From the NCBI RefSeq assembly GCF_024730565.1, contig NZ_CP077725.1, forward strand, positions 3,614,501 to 3,678,500: DNA of 64,000 bases. Direction: 5' to 3'. Both the position numbers and the translations under genes were made by a program. The DNA is from Clostridium sp. CM027 (GTDB lineage: Bacteria > Bacillota > Clostridia > Clostridiales > Clostridiaceae). The notes under the pieces were generated by a model, which was not told the DNA's origin, did no database searches, and saw only the letters and a list, made by a program, of their open reading frames with translations. How positions within the stretch are numbered: position 1 is the stretch's first letter; the number at the start of each line of letters is the position of its first letter. This document shows positions 36,043 through 45,996 of this stretch, piece after piece.

Positions 36043-36738
36043 TTAGACTCTAAAAATACTACCTCTATCGATTAGTTTTCCATTTCTCAAAAATACAGGT
36101 TCTACCTTATGCTTATTTAAAAAATTTAATACTTCTTTCCCATACAAATAATGATCTAAGTGACCATAAAAAGCTAAGACATTATCTTCGATAAGACCTG
36201 TTACGCCACCTATAAAACCGTAGTTAAGCCCGGGAAGGATAATATCACCAGGTGGAATTAATAAAATATCTATTTTTTCAATGCTTAAAGCCTTAGCGAT
36301 AGAAACATCACTAGTTATGACTGCATGATCATTTACAATGCAAGTAGAACATTTTGTATAACCTTGCTTAACGTTTATTAATGTTCTTGTTTTTAATAGT
36401 GACAAAAGATTAGTATCAGTAAAATTAACTGAGTGAATAAAAAGATTGCCTAGGCTTAATGAATTGAGACATATGTCATAAGGGTATTTATCTTTTAAAG
36501 TTGAATTTGATTTATAAACTTTATAATTTAACAAAATTAAGCTCAGTATGAATTCATTATCCATGTCTTTATGAACTATAATATCTTTGCCTAAAATATG
36601 CATAAGCATATCAGGGTGACCACATACAGCCTCGTATAAAATGTTGCTAGGTGGGCAAATAAGCAAGTTATATCCTCTAGAAACTAAATATTCTTTTTCT
36701 TCATTATGAATTCTAAAATCAACAATAATATTTTTCAT
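36043..36738 (-). CDS. DUF6873 family GME-fold protein (amidinotransferase-like)
   Basis: 231 residues. The blocks VDFRIHNEEKEYLVSRGYNL, KCSTCIVNDHAVITSDVSIA, LLIPPGDIILPGLNYGFIGG and LAFYGHLDHYLYGKEVLNFL recall the guanidine-modifying (GME) fold of amidinotransferases and dimethylarginine hydrolases, here in the clostridial DUF6873 form. No proven reaction. Start ATG 36738; the ribosome site TAGGAGTATTGTA is modest. Single gene. Confidence 0.72.
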   Translation of the reverse strand: MKNIIVDFRIHNEEKEYLVSRGYNLLICPPSNILYEAVCGHPDMLMHILGKDIIVHKDMDNEFILSLILLNYKVYKSNSTLKDKYPYDICLNSLSLGNLFIHSVNFTDTNLLSLLKTRTLINVKQGYTKCSTCIVNDHAVITSDVSIAKALSIEKIDILLIPPGDIILPGLNYGFIGGVTGLIEDNVLAFYGHLDHYLYGKEVLNFLNKHKVEPVFLRNGKLIDRGSIFRV

Positions 36739-36888
36739 TACAATACTCCTATTTAATATTTATTTTCTTATGTTTATTTTATAACACAAAGCTATCACAA
36801 ATTGCAATATGTCGATAATTGTTTAATCTATTTTGCATATACATTAATATTACACACATACTATCTTAGTGAGAAAGGAGTGTGCGAA

Positions 36889-37791
36889 ATGCTTTTATTA
36901 ACTATTGTATATAATAGGAGTATGGAATGTATTATTGATGAAATTAAAGACATTAAGAAGTGTTTTGAAGATAAAAAAAATTTTTCAGGTATATCGGAAA
37001 ATATAATAGGGGATACTCACGTAGTAAAGTTTTTTTGTGATGATGACAACTTAAGCGATGCTAGTATCAAAACATTTAATTTGCATGTTGCAAACATGTT
37101 ATATAAAATAGTTGTAATGGAATTTTGTAAAAAAGGACTCAAAAAATTTTTAGATGAATCTTATTTTTTTCTGCAATATGATGAAATAGAACAAATTAAA
37201 CCTAGGATACAAGAATACTTGAGTAGTGAGGGCGAAATATCCGGACCTAATGGAGTATATTGTATGAATAGGAAAAATAGTATAATTGATAAGATAACTA
37301 AATGTATAGAAGAAAATAATGAAATTAATATAAGTGGATTTTTAACCTTTAGGACAAAAGAGCTAAAGGGAGATTTAGAGTGCATAGTGGATAAAGTTGT
37401 GGAAGAGTATATGGTAGAGAAAGAATATAATGAGTTTATAAAATTGCTTAAATACTTTGTTGATGTTCAGGATAGTAAGGTAGATGAGATTAATATTCTA
37501 ATTGAAAAAAACGGAAATTATCGTTTAACAGATGAAGAAGGTAATGATTTAGTAGGAAATATGATGATGGAGTTACCGGATGTTAAATTTGATTCAAAAG
37601 AAAATCGAGAGGAACTTATTATTAGCACTATGATAACCAATGCTCCTAAAAAAGTAATTATACACTGTGTAGAGCATTGTAAAAATAAAGAACTAATACA
37701 AACGATAAACAAGGTTTTTGCAGATAGGGTCTATTATTGTGATAAATGTGTTAAATGTGAAGAGATAAAAAAAGAAACTCTTGTATGGTAG
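36889..37791 (+). CDS. ytxC: Putative sporulation protein YtxC
   Basis: 300 residues from ATG 36889, which follows GAAAGGAGTGTGCGA. The frame is open 29 codons further without a ribosome site. The C-terminal half (GFLTFRTKELKGDLECIVDK, VVEEYMVEKEYNEFIKLLKY, FVDVQDSKVDEINILIE) fits the YtxC domain, and the cysteine-rich end YYCDKCVKCEEIKKE may bind metal. In Bacillus ytxC also lies upstream of infC, which supports the call. Molecular role unknown. Confidence 0.82.
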   Translation: MLLLTIVYNRSMECIIDEIKDIKKCFEDKKNFSGISENIIGDTHVVKFFCDDDNLSDASIKTFNLHVANMLYKIVVMEFCKKGLKKFLDESYFFLQYDEIEQIKPRIQEYLSSEGEISGPNGVYCMNRKNSIIDKITKCIEENNEINISGFLTFRTKELKGDLECIVDKVVEEYMVEKEYNEFIKLLKYFVDVQDSKVDEINILIEKNGNYRLTDEEGNDLVGNMMMELPDVKFDSKENREELIISTMITNAPKKVIIHCVEHCKNKELIQTINKVFADRVYYCDKCVKCEEIKKETLVW

Positions 37792-37831
37792 TAAGGCATA
37801 TTGATATGTGAATAAAATAAATAAAAAAGTG

Positions 37832-38017
37832 TTGACAAACAAATACTTAGATAGTATACTTTGAATTGTTGTGAGTGAAAATATAAAAAATATTTTAATA
37901 TAATAGAGTTATCTTTTACAAGAAGAAACAGCCGTTTCTCACCTAACAGTAATGCTAGTTAGGTTAATTAGTAATTTAAATTTGTTACTATTAGGGACGG
38001 CATTTTGTCGTCCTTTT
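37832..38017 (+). promoter_or_regulatory. infC operon promoter and L20-type attenuator leader
   Basis: Promoter TTGACA (37832-37837), 17-base spacer, TATACT (37855-37860). The roughly 190-base leader ends in a terminator GGACGGC-ATTTT-GTCGTCC plus TTTT (37995-38017). GCCGTTT at about 37930 can pair with the GGACGGC arm as an alternative structure. In Firmicutes ribosomal protein L20 binds such leaders to shut down its own operon; position and form fit, but the L20 site itself is not verified. Confidence 0.7.
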
Positions 38018-38065
38018 AATTGTTTAAATATTATATTTTTATCTAAATACACTTAGGAGGTGAAA

Positions 38066-38587
38066 ATTATTAGTAAAAACAAAGATTTCATGATGAATGA
38101 AGAAATCAGAGTTAGAGAAATAAGAGTTATTGGAGCTGATGGTTCTGCATTGGGTATCTTGAATACTAAAGATGCGTTGAATCTTGCGGAAGAGAAAGAT
38201 TTAGATTTAGTTATGATGTCTCCTACCGCGAAACCTCCAGTATGTAGAATAATGGATTTTGGTAAGTTTATCTATGAGCAACAGAAAAAAGAAAAAGAAG
38301 CTAAAAAGAAACAAAAAGTTGTTAATCTTAAAGAAATACGATTAAGTGCAACAATAGAAGATCATGATATTGCAATTAAGGCTAGTAATGCTAAAAAATT
38401 CTTGTTAGATGAAGATAAGGTAAAGATAACCGTAAGATTTAGAGGTAGAGAAATTGAAAACTCAAAAGTCGGACATAAGATATTAAAATCTTTTGTAGAA
38501 AAAATCGGTGATGTTTATATTGTTGAAAAACCAGCGAGACAAGAGGGAAGAAATATGATAATGATTTTAGCTCCCAAAAAAGCATAA
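38066..38587 (+). CDS. infC: Translation initiation factor IF-3
   Basis: 173 residues: IF3 N domain ([20 protein letters not shown]), linker rich in Lys/Glu, IF3 C domain ([20 protein letters not shown]). It binds the 30S subunit and enforces start-codon choice. AGGAGG (38055-38060) is followed by TGAAA-ATT-ATT-AGT; the expected start is the rare AUU at 38066 (or 38069), as in infC of other bacteria. GTG 38060 in the same frame overlaps the ribosome site. AUU starts allow IF-3 to repress its own synthesis. Confidence 0.95.
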   Translation: MISKNKDFMMNEEIRVREIRVIGADGSALGILNTKDALNLAEEKDLDLVMMSPTAKPPVCRIMDFGKFIYEQQKKEKEAKKKQKVVNLKEIRLSATIEDHDIAIKASNAKKFLLDEDKVKITVRFRGREIENSKVGHKILKSFVEKIGDVYIVEKPARQEGRNMIMILAPKKA

Positions 38588-38607
38588 CTGAGAGGAGGAA
38601 TTTTATT

Positions 38608-38805
38608 ATGCCTAAAATGAAAACACATAGAGGCGCAGCAAAAAGATTTAAGAAAACAGGAACAGGTAAGTTAAAAAGAGCTAAAGCTTTTACAAGTCAT
38701 ATATTAACAAAGAAAAGCCCGAAAAGAAAAAGAAACCTTAGAAAAACAGCATATGTTTCAACAACTCAAATAAAATCGATGAAGAAATTGTTACCATACT
38801 TATAA
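38608..38805 (+). CDS. rpmI: 50S ribosomal protein L35
   Basis: 65 residues, very basic: [20 protein letters not shown] at the start and [13 protein letters not shown] near the end are diagnostic for L35. ATG 38608 after GAGAGGAGGAATTTT, 20 bases after infC and 27 before rplT, in the usual infC-rpmI-rplT order. Confidence 0.98.
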   Translation: MPKMKTHRGAAKRFKKTGTGKLKRAKAFTSHILTKKSPKRKRNLRKTAYVSTTQIKSMKKLLPYL

Positions 38806-38832
38806 TTGAATGGTGATTAGGAGGTATATTAA

Positions 38833-39192
38833 ATGGCAAGAATTAAGCGAGCAGTTAACTCTCGTAAAAACCATAAAAAAGTATTAAAGCTTGCAAAAGG
38901 CTACTATGGTGGTAGAAGTAAGTTATTTAAAACAGCTAATGAAGCAGTAATGAGAGCACTTAGAAATGGTTATATCGGAAGAAAATTAAAGAAAAGAGAT
39001 TTTAGAAAACTTTGGATAGCTAGAATCAATGCTGCTACAAGGTTAAATGACCTTTCATATTCAAGATTCATGAATGGAATGAAACTTTCAGGCATAGATA
39101 TTAACAGAAAAATGCTTTCTGAAATTGCAATAAATGATCCAAAAGCTTTTGCTGAATTAGTAGAAGTTGCAAAAAAACAATTACAAGCATAA
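38833..39192 (+). CDS. rplT: 50S ribosomal protein L20
   Basis: 119 residues: [40 protein letters not shown] and [20 protein letters not shown] are diagnostic. Needed early in 50S assembly and the likely repressor acting on the operon leader. ATG 38833 after TTAGGAGGTATATTAA. Confidence 0.98.
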   Translation: MARIKRAVNSRKNHKKVLKLAKGYYGGRSKLFKTANEAVMRALRNGYIGRKLKKRDFRKLWIARINAATRLNDLSYSRFMNGMKLSGIDINRKMLSEIAINDPKAFAELVEVAKKQLQA

Positions 39193-39205
39193 AAATTATT
39201 TATTC

Positions 39206-39235
39206 AAAAATGTAGCCATACGGCTGCATTTTTTA
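39206..39235 (+). terminator. rplT terminator
   Basis: AAAATGTAGCC-ATAC-GGCTGCATTTTTT; the stem is well paired and followed by T's. Confidence 0.9.
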
Positions 39236-39310
39236 TTGCATTTTTGACAAAAACATGTAAAGTGATATAATTAGTAAAACATCATAGTTGAAAATTTAGA
39301 GGTGAATAAT

Positions 39311-40675
39311 TTGAAATTAGATATTAAAGATCTTAAAAAGAAAAGCATATATACTCCTGTTCGGATACTTGCATTAGGGTTTGCTATAGTCATAGTCATA
39401 GGGGCTATACTATTAAGCCTACCTATAGCTTCGCAAAGTGGTAAAATTACGCCTTTCATAGATTGTATATTTACCTCTACATCTGCTGTGTGTGTTACGG
39501 GACTTATAGTACTAGACACGGGAACATATTGGACATATTTTGGCAAAACAGTGATCATGTTACTTATAGAAATAGGTGGACTTGGATTTATGTCTGTAGC
39601 TACTTTAGTTTTTTTAATTTTAGGGAAAAGAATAACATTAAAGGAAAGACTAGTGATGCAGGAAGCTATGAATGTAAACTCATTACAAGGGTTAGTGAAA
39701 ATGGTCAGATATGTATTGATATTTACAATTTATGTTCAGATAACAGGTGCGGTGTTATTCTCAACACAATTTATTCCTGAATTTGGAATTGCCAAAGGGA
39801 TTTATTATAGCGTGTTCCATTCGGTGTCTGCGTTCTGCAATGCTGGGTTTGATTTGATTGGAAACTTTAATAGTGTCACTGCTTATGCTAGTAATTCTGT
39901 AGTAATATTAACAATTGCAGCATTAATAATAATAGGTGGGTTAGGATTTTATGTTTGGGTAGAAATTTATAATTGCAAGGGAACAAAAAGATTGTCCCTC
40001 CATGCTAGAATAGTTATTTACTCGACGATAGCATTGGTTGTTTTAGGGGCAATACTTATGTATATTTTTGAGATGAATAATGCTGACACTATGCAAGGAA
40101 TGTCTATTAAGGGCAAATTTTTATCTTCCGTTTTTGCATCAGTTTCCCCAAGAACAGCAGGGTTTAATTCTATACCACTCGGTAAAATGACCACGGCGGG
40201 AAAGTTTTTAACAATAATTTTAATGTTTATTGGAGGATCGCCTGGATCAACGGCGGGTGGAATAAAAACGACTACTGCCATTGTGATTTTTATGACTATA
40301 GTGTCTGTGGTTCGTGGAAGAGAAGATACTGAAATATTTCAAAAGCGCATAAGCAAAGAATTTGTGTATAAAGCGTTTGCAGTATCACTTATTTCCCTAA
40401 CAATTGTTATATCAGTTACCATGATATTATCTATTACACAGAGCCCGAATATTCCTTTTGAATACTTTTTGTATGAGGCTACTTCAGCATTTGCTACAGT
40501 TGGATTAACACTCGGATTAACTACAAAATTAACATTTGTAGGAAAGGTAATAATCTTACTTACCATGTATGCAGGGAGAGTGGGACCACTTACTATAATA
40601 CTAGCATTAGCTAAAAATAAAAAAAGTAAATCGGGAAATATAAAATACCCAGAAGGCAAAATTTTAATTGGATAG
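39311..40675 (+). CDS. TrkH/KtrB-family potassium uptake membrane protein
   Basis: 454 residues with eight or more membrane segments and four pore-loop regions of the Trk/Ktr type (CIFTSTSAVCVTGLIVLDTG, VFHSVSAFCNAGFDLIGNFN, SVFASVSPRTAGFNSIPLGK, EATSAFATVGLTLGLTTKLT), whose glycines line the K+ filter. TTG 39311 follows AGAGGTGAATAAT; GTG 39302 is also open. The KtrA-like regulator gene follows closely, so the pair forms a complete K+ importer. Confidence 0.93.
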   Translation: MKLDIKDLKKKSIYTPVRILALGFAIVIVIGAILLSLPIASQSGKITPFIDCIFTSTSAVCVTGLIVLDTGTYWTYFGKTVIMLLIEIGGLGFMSVATLVFLILGKRITLKERLVMQEAMNVNSLQGLVKMVRYVLIFTIYVQITGAVLFSTQFIPEFGIAKGIYYSVFHSVSAFCNAGFDLIGNFNSVTAYASNSVVILTIAALIIIGGLGFYVWVEIYNCKGTKRLSLHARIVIYSTIALVVLGAILMYIFEMNNADTMQGMSIKGKFLSSVFASVSPRTAGFNSIPLGKMTTAGKFLTIILMFIGGSPGSTAGGIKTTTAIVIFMTIVSVVRGREDTEIFQKRISKEFVYKAFAVSLISLTIVISVTMILSITQSPNIPFEYFLYEATSAFATVGLTLGLTTKLTFVGKVIILLTMYAGRVGPLTIILALAKNKKSKSGNIKYPEGKILIG

Positions 40676-40686
40676 GGGTGGGGTTA

Positions 40687-41346
40687 ATGAGTAAAAAACA
40701 GTTTATCGTTATAGGTCTCGGAAGATTTGGAGAATCCGTTGCTGAAACATTATATTCTTTGGGAAATGATGTATTAGCAGTTGATTTTGATGAAGATGTA
40801 GTTCAAAATATTTCGGATAATGTAACTCATGCAGTTCAAGCTGATGCGAATGATGAAAATAGCTTAAGGGCTCTTGGAATTCGTAATTTTGATTGTGCAG
40901 TCATTAGTATAGGTTCTAATATCCAATCTAGCATTTTGGCAACACTCTTAGTTAAAGAATTAGGAGTAAAATATGTGATAACAAAAGCGACTAATGCCCT
41001 GCATGCTAAAGTATTATATAAAATAGGGGCAGACAGAGTAGTTTTTCCAGAAAGAGATATGGGTGTACGCGTTGCTCATAATTTAGTATCATCAAATATA
41101 TTAGATTATATTGAATTATCTCCTGATTATAGTATAGCTGAAGTTATTAGTCCTGAAGAATGGCATAATAAAACCCTGGGAGAATTAAATATAAGAGCTC
41201 AATATGGTATAAATGTAATGGCTATAAAAAGAAACAATGATATTGATGTTGCTCCAGCAGCTGATAATATTGTTGAACCAGGTGATATTATTGTTGCAAT
41301 AGGTAATATTGAAGAATTAAATAAGTTGGAAAATCTAGTTAAATAA
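40687..41346 (+). CDS. TrkA/KtrA-family potassium channel regulator (RCK)
   Basis: 219 residues: RCK-N Rossmann domain (FIVIGLGRFGESVAETLYSL, then VLAVDFDEDVVQNISDNVTH, a nucleotide-binding GxGxxG fold) and RCK-C domain (NIRAQYGINVMAIKRNNDID). KtrA octamers bind ATP/ADP and gate the KtrB channel. ATG 40687 follows GGGGTGGGGTTA; GTG 40678 is in frame inside that site. Confidence 0.93.
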   Translation: MSKKQFIVIGLGRFGESVAETLYSLGNDVLAVDFDEDVVQNISDNVTHAVQADANDENSLRALGIRNFDCAVISIGSNIQSSILATLLVKELGVKYVITKATNALHAKVLYKIGADRVVFPERDMGVRVAHNLVSSNILDYIELSPDYSIAEVISPEEWHNKTLGELNIRAQYGINVMAIKRNNDIDVAPAADNIVEPGDIIVAIGNIEELNKLENLVK

Positions 41347-41358
41347 GGAGCATTCAGT

Positions 41359-42144
41359 TTGGAACATATTCAAAGTAAGGATAATTTATTGATTAAAGAT
41401 ATCAAAAAGTTAAAAGAAAAGAAATATAGGAAAGACAGTAATATGTTTTTAGTTGAAGGTTTCAGATTTGTAGAAGAAGCTTTGGATTCTGATTTTGAAG
41501 TGGTGCACATTTTTATAAGTGCTAGAGGAGATTCAAAATATGAAAACTCTTGTATGAAAAACAAGCTACAGAAGAATACTAAAGTTTATAGTGTTAGTGA
41601 CAGTTTATTTAAAAGTATTTGCGATACGGATAATCCGCAAGGTATTATTGCTACAGTTAGAAATAAACCGGTAGAGATTAAATATGATCATGGCTTCTAT
41701 ATGTTAGCTGATAAAATACAAGATCCAGGTAATATGGGAACTATAATTAGAACAGCTCATGCGGCGGGAGCACTAGGAGTTATAATTACAAAAGGAACTG
41801 TAGATATCTATAATGAAAAAACTTTAAGATCCACAATGGGTTCTATTTTTAAAATACCCGTTATTTGCGATAGTGATCTATCGGTGGTGCAAAAGCTTAG
41901 GAGCGCTGGATTTAAGCTAGTTACTAGTTCATTGGATACTGATAAAAACTTCTATAATGTAGACCTTAGAGAGAAAGTTATTATATCAGTTGGAAATGAA
42001 GGAAATGGAATAAGCGCCGAAGTTTATGAGATATGTGATTTGAAAATTAAAATTCCCATGCCTGGTGGTGCAGAATCTTTAAATGCAGCTGTAGCTGCAT
42101 CAATTATGATGTATGAAGTCGTAAGACAGAAAAATAATATATGA
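41359..42144 (+). CDS. RNA 2'-O-ribose methyltransferase, TrmH/SpoU family
   Basis: 261 residues. An N-terminal L30e-like substrate-binding part (KYRKDSNMFLVEGFRFVEEA) precedes the SPOUT knot with its three motifs: IQDPGNMGTIIRTAHAAG, VGNEGNGISAEVYEI and IPMPGGAESLNAAVAASIMM. It methylates rRNA or tRNA using SAM; the target base is not evident. TTG 41359 follows AAGGAGCATTCAG. In Bacillus the ysgA paralogue likewise sits just before pheS, so position is conserved. Confidence 0.93.
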   Translation: MEHIQSKDNLLIKDIKKLKEKKYRKDSNMFLVEGFRFVEEALDSDFEVVHIFISARGDSKYENSCMKNKLQKNTKVYSVSDSLFKSICDTDNPQGIIATVRNKPVEIKYDHGFYMLADKIQDPGNMGTIIRTAHAAGALGVIITKGTVDIYNEKTLRSTMGSIFKIPVICDSDLSVVQKLRSAGFKLVTSSLDTDKNFYNVDLREKVIISVGNEGNGISAEVYEICDLKIKIPMPGGAESLNAAVAASIMMYEVVRQKNNI

Positions 42145-42159
42145 TTTTTAAATTCATAG

Positions 42160-42188
42160 TTGAATTTTTTTGTAGTTGTGGTTATAAT
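42160..42188 (+). promoter_or_regulatory. Promoter of the T-box/pheST transcript
   Basis: TTGAAT (42160-42165), 17-base spacer, TATAAT (42183-42188). Confidence 0.65.
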
Positions 42189-42214
42189 ATTTTGTATACT
42201 ACCATAAATTAATA

Positions 42215-42443
42215 ATAAACTGTGACGGAGAAAGTAAATATAAAGATACTTACAGGGATAAGAAGCCTTAGACTGAGAGCTTCATTAAGAAATTTTTATA
42301 TCCAAGTTCACTCCAGAGTTCTAATGGTGAAAAAAAGTAGCCGATAGCGGGTAAAACCGATAAATTTATCTAAGAGGACTGTTTTTAGTCAATTAGGGTG
42401 GTAACGCGGATTTTCCGTCCCTTTATTGGGGATGGTTTTTTTT
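42215..42443 (+). ncRNA. T-box riboswitch controlling pheST
   Basis: T-box AGGGTGGTAACGCGG at 42395-42409 precedes a terminator CCGTCCC-TTTATT-GGGGATGG plus T8. GAGAGCTTCATTAAG near 42280 could present the phenylalanine specifier UUC. The tRNA-Phe at 35717 has the matching GAA anticodon. Uncharged tRNA-Phe would turn on pheS and pheT. Confidence 0.9.
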
Positions 42444-42484
42444 GTTTTATAAAGAATTATCAAAATATGAGAGGAGCATTCATT

Positions 42485-43504
42485 ATGAAAGAAAAGTTAG
42501 AAACGATAAAAGCTGCAGTTTTAGAAGAATTAAAAGGAGCTGCTATTAAAACAGAATTAGAAAATATCAGAGTTAAATATTTGGGCAAAAAAGGTGAATT
42601 GACGCAAATATTAAGAGGCATGGGACAGTTATCAAATGAAGAAAGACCAATTGTTGGAAAATTAGCAAATAAAGTAAGAGAGGATATAGAGACACTTATA
42701 GATAAAGCCTCAGATACATTAAAAAACAATGAAAAAGAAATGAAGCTAAAAAGTGAAGTTATAGATATATCTATGCCAGGGAAAAAACAAACAGTAGGTA
42801 AAAGACATCCGTTAGAGTTAACACTTGAAAAAGTTAATGAAATATTTTTATCTATGGGATTTGTTATTGAAGAGGGCCCTGAGGTAGAAAGAGATTATTA
42901 TAACTTTGAGGCATTAAACATACCTAAAAATCATCCGGCAAGAGGTGAACAAGATACTTTTTACATAAATGATAATATAGTTTTAAGAACCCAAACTTCA
43001 CCAATACAAATAAGAACTATGGAGCTTCAGAAACCGCCTATAAAAATGATAGCGCCAGGTAAAGTTTATAGATCCGATGCAGCAGATGCTACTCATTCAC
43101 CAATATTTTATCAAATTGAAGGGCTTATAGTAGATAAGGGAATTACCTTTGCTGATTTAAAAGGGACGCTAGAATTATTTACGCAAAAAATGTTCGGGGA
43201 CGAAATGGAAACAAAGTTTAGACCACATCATTTTCCTTTTACAGAGCCATCAGCTGAGATGGATGCCACTTGCTTTGTGTGCAATGGTAAAGGGTGCAAG
43301 GTTTGCGGCGGTAGCGGCTGGATAGAACTTTTAGGTTGTGGCATGGTTCATCCGGACGTTTTAAGAAATTGTGGGATTGATCCAGAAGTTTATAGCGGAT
43401 TTGCTTTCGGGTTTGGCCTTGATAGAATTACAATGTTAAAATACGGAATAGACGATATTAGAGCACTTTATGAAAGTGATATGAGATTTTTAAAACAATT
43501 CTAA
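42485..43504 (+). CDS. pheS: Phenylalanyl-tRNA synthetase alpha subunit
   Basis: 339 residues: N-terminal coiled coil for tRNA contact (about residues 1-90), then the class II catalytic core with motif 2 ([20 protein letters not shown]) and motif 3 ([20 protein letters not shown]). A cysteine-rich insert ([17 protein letters not shown]) is a common clostridial feature. ATG 42485 after GAGAGGAGCATTCATT; the frame is open 29 codons upstream through the T-box terminator, which cannot be coding. Forms an alpha2beta2 enzyme with PheT. Confidence 0.97.
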   Translation: MKEKLETIKAAVLEELKGAAIKTELENIRVKYLGKKGELTQILRGMGQLSNEERPIVGKLANKVREDIETLIDKASDTLKNNEKEMKLKSEVIDISMPGKKQTVGKRHPLELTLEKVNEIFLSMGFVIEEGPEVERDYYNFEALNIPKNHPARGEQDTFYINDNIVLRTQTSPIQIRTMELQKPPIKMIAPGKVYRSDAADATHSPIFYQIEGLIVDKGITFADLKGTLELFTQKMFGDEMETKFRPHHFPFTEPSAEMDATCFVCNGKGCKVCGGSGWIELLGCGMVHPDVLRNCGIDPEVYSGFAFGFGLDRITMLKYGIDDIRALYESDMRFLKQF

Positions 43505-43519
43505 AATATAAATAATAAT

Positions 43520-43542
43520 GCAGCTTCGCAGAAGATGATTTA
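43520..43542 (-). repeat. Modular dispersed repeat, family B (copy 4, first box only)
   Basis: On the minus strand AAATCATC-TTCTGCGAAGCTGC, matching the opening box of the other copies with paired changes in its small stem (TTC..GAA against TCC..GGA). Lies in the 67-base pheS-pheT spacer. Confidence 0.55.
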
Positions 43543-43571
43543 ATACTATACAAATTGTAGGAGGATATAAA

Positions 43572-45950
43572 ATGAAAGTTCCAGTTAAATGGCTTAAAGA
43601 TTATGTAGATATAGATATTTCACCAAAGGTGCTTGGAGATAAGTTAACCATGTCTGGTTCGAAAGTAGAAGAGGTTATTATATCAGGTGCTGAAATTGAG
43701 AAGGTTGTTACAGGGAAAATAATAAAAATAGAAAAACATCCGGATGCTGAGAAATTAGTTATATGTCAAGTAAATATAGGATTAGACGAGCCGACACAAA
43801 TCGTTACAGCAGCTACTAATATGAAAGAACAGGATATAGTACCAGTAGCACTTCACGGATCAACGTTACATGGAGGACTAAAAATAAAAAAAGGTAAACT
43901 CCGTGGAATAGTTTCAAATGGTATGTTCTGCTCTGAGGAAGAACTTGGAATTGCAGTTGATGAACCAGTTGATGGACTAATGATACTTCCAAGCGATACC
44001 ATCATTGGAAAAGACATAAAAGAAGTATTAAATCTTCAAAGTGTACTAATAGATTTTGAAATAACTTCAAACAGAGCAGATTGCTTAAGTATTCTAGGAA
44101 TAGCTAGAGAAACGGCTGCAACTTTAGGCACGCAGTATAGAAAACCAGCACTTGATTATAAAGCTACCTGCAAGGATAATGTGGAAGACCTTTATAAGGT
44201 TCATATTAATGATGAACTTTGCAGAAGATATATGTTAAAGGGTATAAAAAATGTAAAAATTGAGCCTTCTCCACAATGGATGCAGGAAAGACTTATAGAA
44301 GCAGAAATTAGACCTATAAATAATATAGTGGATATCACAAACTTCGTTATGGTAGAGCTTGGTCAACCTATGCATGCATTTGATGCTAGGCAAATTACGA
44401 CTAATGATATAGTGATAGAAAGAGCGGGTAACGGAGAAAAATTTATTACCTTGGATGAGATAGAAAGAGATTTAGATGAAAGCATTTTAACTATTAAAGA
44501 TGGAGATAGAACAATAGCAATTGCAGGCATTATGGGAGGCTTAAATTCAGAAATTAAAGAAGACAGCACAAGCATAATATTTGAGAGTGCAAACTTTAAT
44601 GGGGTTAATATAAGACTCGCTTCTAAGAAATTATCTTTAAGAACCGATGCATCTTCTAAATTTGAAAAAGATTTAGATCCTAATATGGCTGAAATGGCAA
44701 TGGATAGAGCTTGTCATTTAATAGAAGAATTAGGTGCGGGTGAAATAATGGACGGATGCACTGAGGTATATCCGAGTAAAGTTAAATCTCATACTTTAGA
44801 AGTAGATGCAAATTGGATTAATAAATTTTTAGGAACTAATATATCTATGCCCAATATGAAAATATACCTTGATAGATTAGAACTTGCTACAGAAATAACA
44901 GGGGATTTTTTAGTTATACATGTGCCTACGTTTAGGTCTGATATTAACATTAGAGAAGACGTCGCAGAGGAAATAGCTAGAATGTATGGTTATGATAACA
45001 TACCATCTACTATTCCTAATTGTGAAACTTCAAAAAGTGGGAAAAGTGAAAAGCAAAAGTTAGAAGATAAAGTAGTGCTTTCTTTAATTGGCAGTGCACT
45101 TAATCAATCCATAAGTTATTCTTTTGTAAGTCCTAAAATATTTAATAAAATATTAGTTCCAGAAGATAGTGAGTTAAGAAAAGTAGTTACTATAAAAAAT
45201 CCTTTAGGAGAAGATTATAGTATAATGAGAACTACAACTATAGCATCTATGATGGAATGTTTATCAAGGAATTATTCAAGGAATAATGAAGAAGCTAGGT
45301 TATTCGAAATAGGTAAGGTGTATATACCAAATGAAGATGCAGATAAGCTTCCAGAGGAAAGAAATATATTAACTATAGGAATGTATGGAAATGCTGATTA
45401 TTTGGATTTAAAAGGTGTAGTGGAAAATGTATTAGATATTTTGGGAATGAAAAATACATCATTTAAAAGAGAAAGTGAAAATCCAACTTATCACCCAGGA
45501 AAAACATCAAACCTATATGTAAAGAGAGAATTTATAGGTGTGGTTGGAGAAATTCATCCGAGTGTTTCGGAGAACTATGAAGTGCAGCCAAGATGTTATA
45601 TAGCAGAATTAAACTTAGATATATTATATAAATATGCTGACTTAAATAAGAAATACAAAGCACTTCCAAAGTTTCCAGCTGTAACAAGGGATATTGCACT
45701 TATAGTTGATGAGAGGGTTCTAGTTCAAGACATTGATGATATAATTGTAAAGCAAGGTGGAAATATTTTAGAAAGTGTAAAATTATTTGACGTGTATAAG
45801 GGGAAACAAATAGCAGAAGGAAAGAAAAGTATAGCCTATGCTATAGTATATAGACGCTCGGACAAGACATTAACAGATGAAGAAGTAAACAAGGTGCATG
45901 AAAAGATATTAAGATCTCTAGAGCATAAATTAGGTGCGCAGCTTAGATAA
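43572..45950 (+). CDS. pheT: Phenylalanyl-tRNA synthetase beta subunit
   Basis: 792 residues: EMAP-like tRNA-binding domain (about 40-150), B3/4 editing domain with [21 protein letters not shown]5, a catalytic-like domain and the C-terminal FDX-ACB anticodon domain ([20 protein letters not shown]). ATG 43572 after TAGGAGGATATAAA. It completes the PheRS heterotetramer. A terminator and a group II intron follow. Confidence 0.97.
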   Translation: MKVPVKWLKDYVDIDISPKVLGDKLTMSGSKVEEVIISGAEIEKVVTGKIIKIEKHPDAEKLVICQVNIGLDEPTQIVTAATNMKEQDIVPVALHGSTLHGGLKIKKGKLRGIVSNGMFCSEEELGIAVDEPVDGLMILPSDTIIGKDIKEVLNLQSVLIDFEITSNRADCLSILGIARETAATLGTQYRKPALDYKATCKDNVEDLYKVHINDELCRRYMLKGIKNVKIEPSPQWMQERLIEAEIRPINNIVDITNFVMVELGQPMHAFDARQITTNDIVIERAGNGEKFITLDEIERDLDESILTIKDGDRTIAIAGIMGGLNSEIKEDSTSIIFESANFNGVNIRLASKKLSLRTDASSKFEKDLDPNMAEMAMDRACHLIEELGAGEIMDGCTEVYPSKVKSHTLEVDANWINKFLGTNISMPNMKIYLDRLELATEITGDFLVIHVPTFRSDINIREDVAEEIARMYGYDNIPSTIPNCETSKSGKSEKQKLEDKVVLSLIGSALNQSISYSFVSPKIFNKILVPEDSELRKVVTIKNPLGEDYSIMRTTTIASMMECLSRNYSRNNEEARLFEIGKVYIPNEDADKLPEERNILTIGMYGNADYLDLKGVVENVLDILGMKNTSFKRESENPTYHPGKTSNLYVKREFIGVVGEIHPSVSENYEVQPRCYIAELNLDILYKYADLNKKYKALPKFPAVTRDIALIVDERVLVQDIDDIIVKQGGNILESVKLFDVYKGKQIAEGKKSIAYAIVYRRSDKTLTDEEVNKVHEKILRSLEHKLGAQLR

Positions 45951-45963
45951 TGAAAGTAAACTA

Positions 45964-45991
45964 AAACTCCCTTAGTAATAAGGGGGTTTTA
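45964..45991 (+). terminator. pheST terminator, insertion target of the intron
   Basis: AAACTCCCTTA-GTAA-TAAGGGGGTTTTAT. The intron begins six bases after this structure. Confidence 0.88.
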
Positions 45992-45996
45992 TCATT

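Noticed and set aside
42398-42484. Extension of pheS upstream to GTG 42398
   Set aside because: It would translate the T-box and its terminator; ATG 42485 has its own ribosome site and matches the family start.
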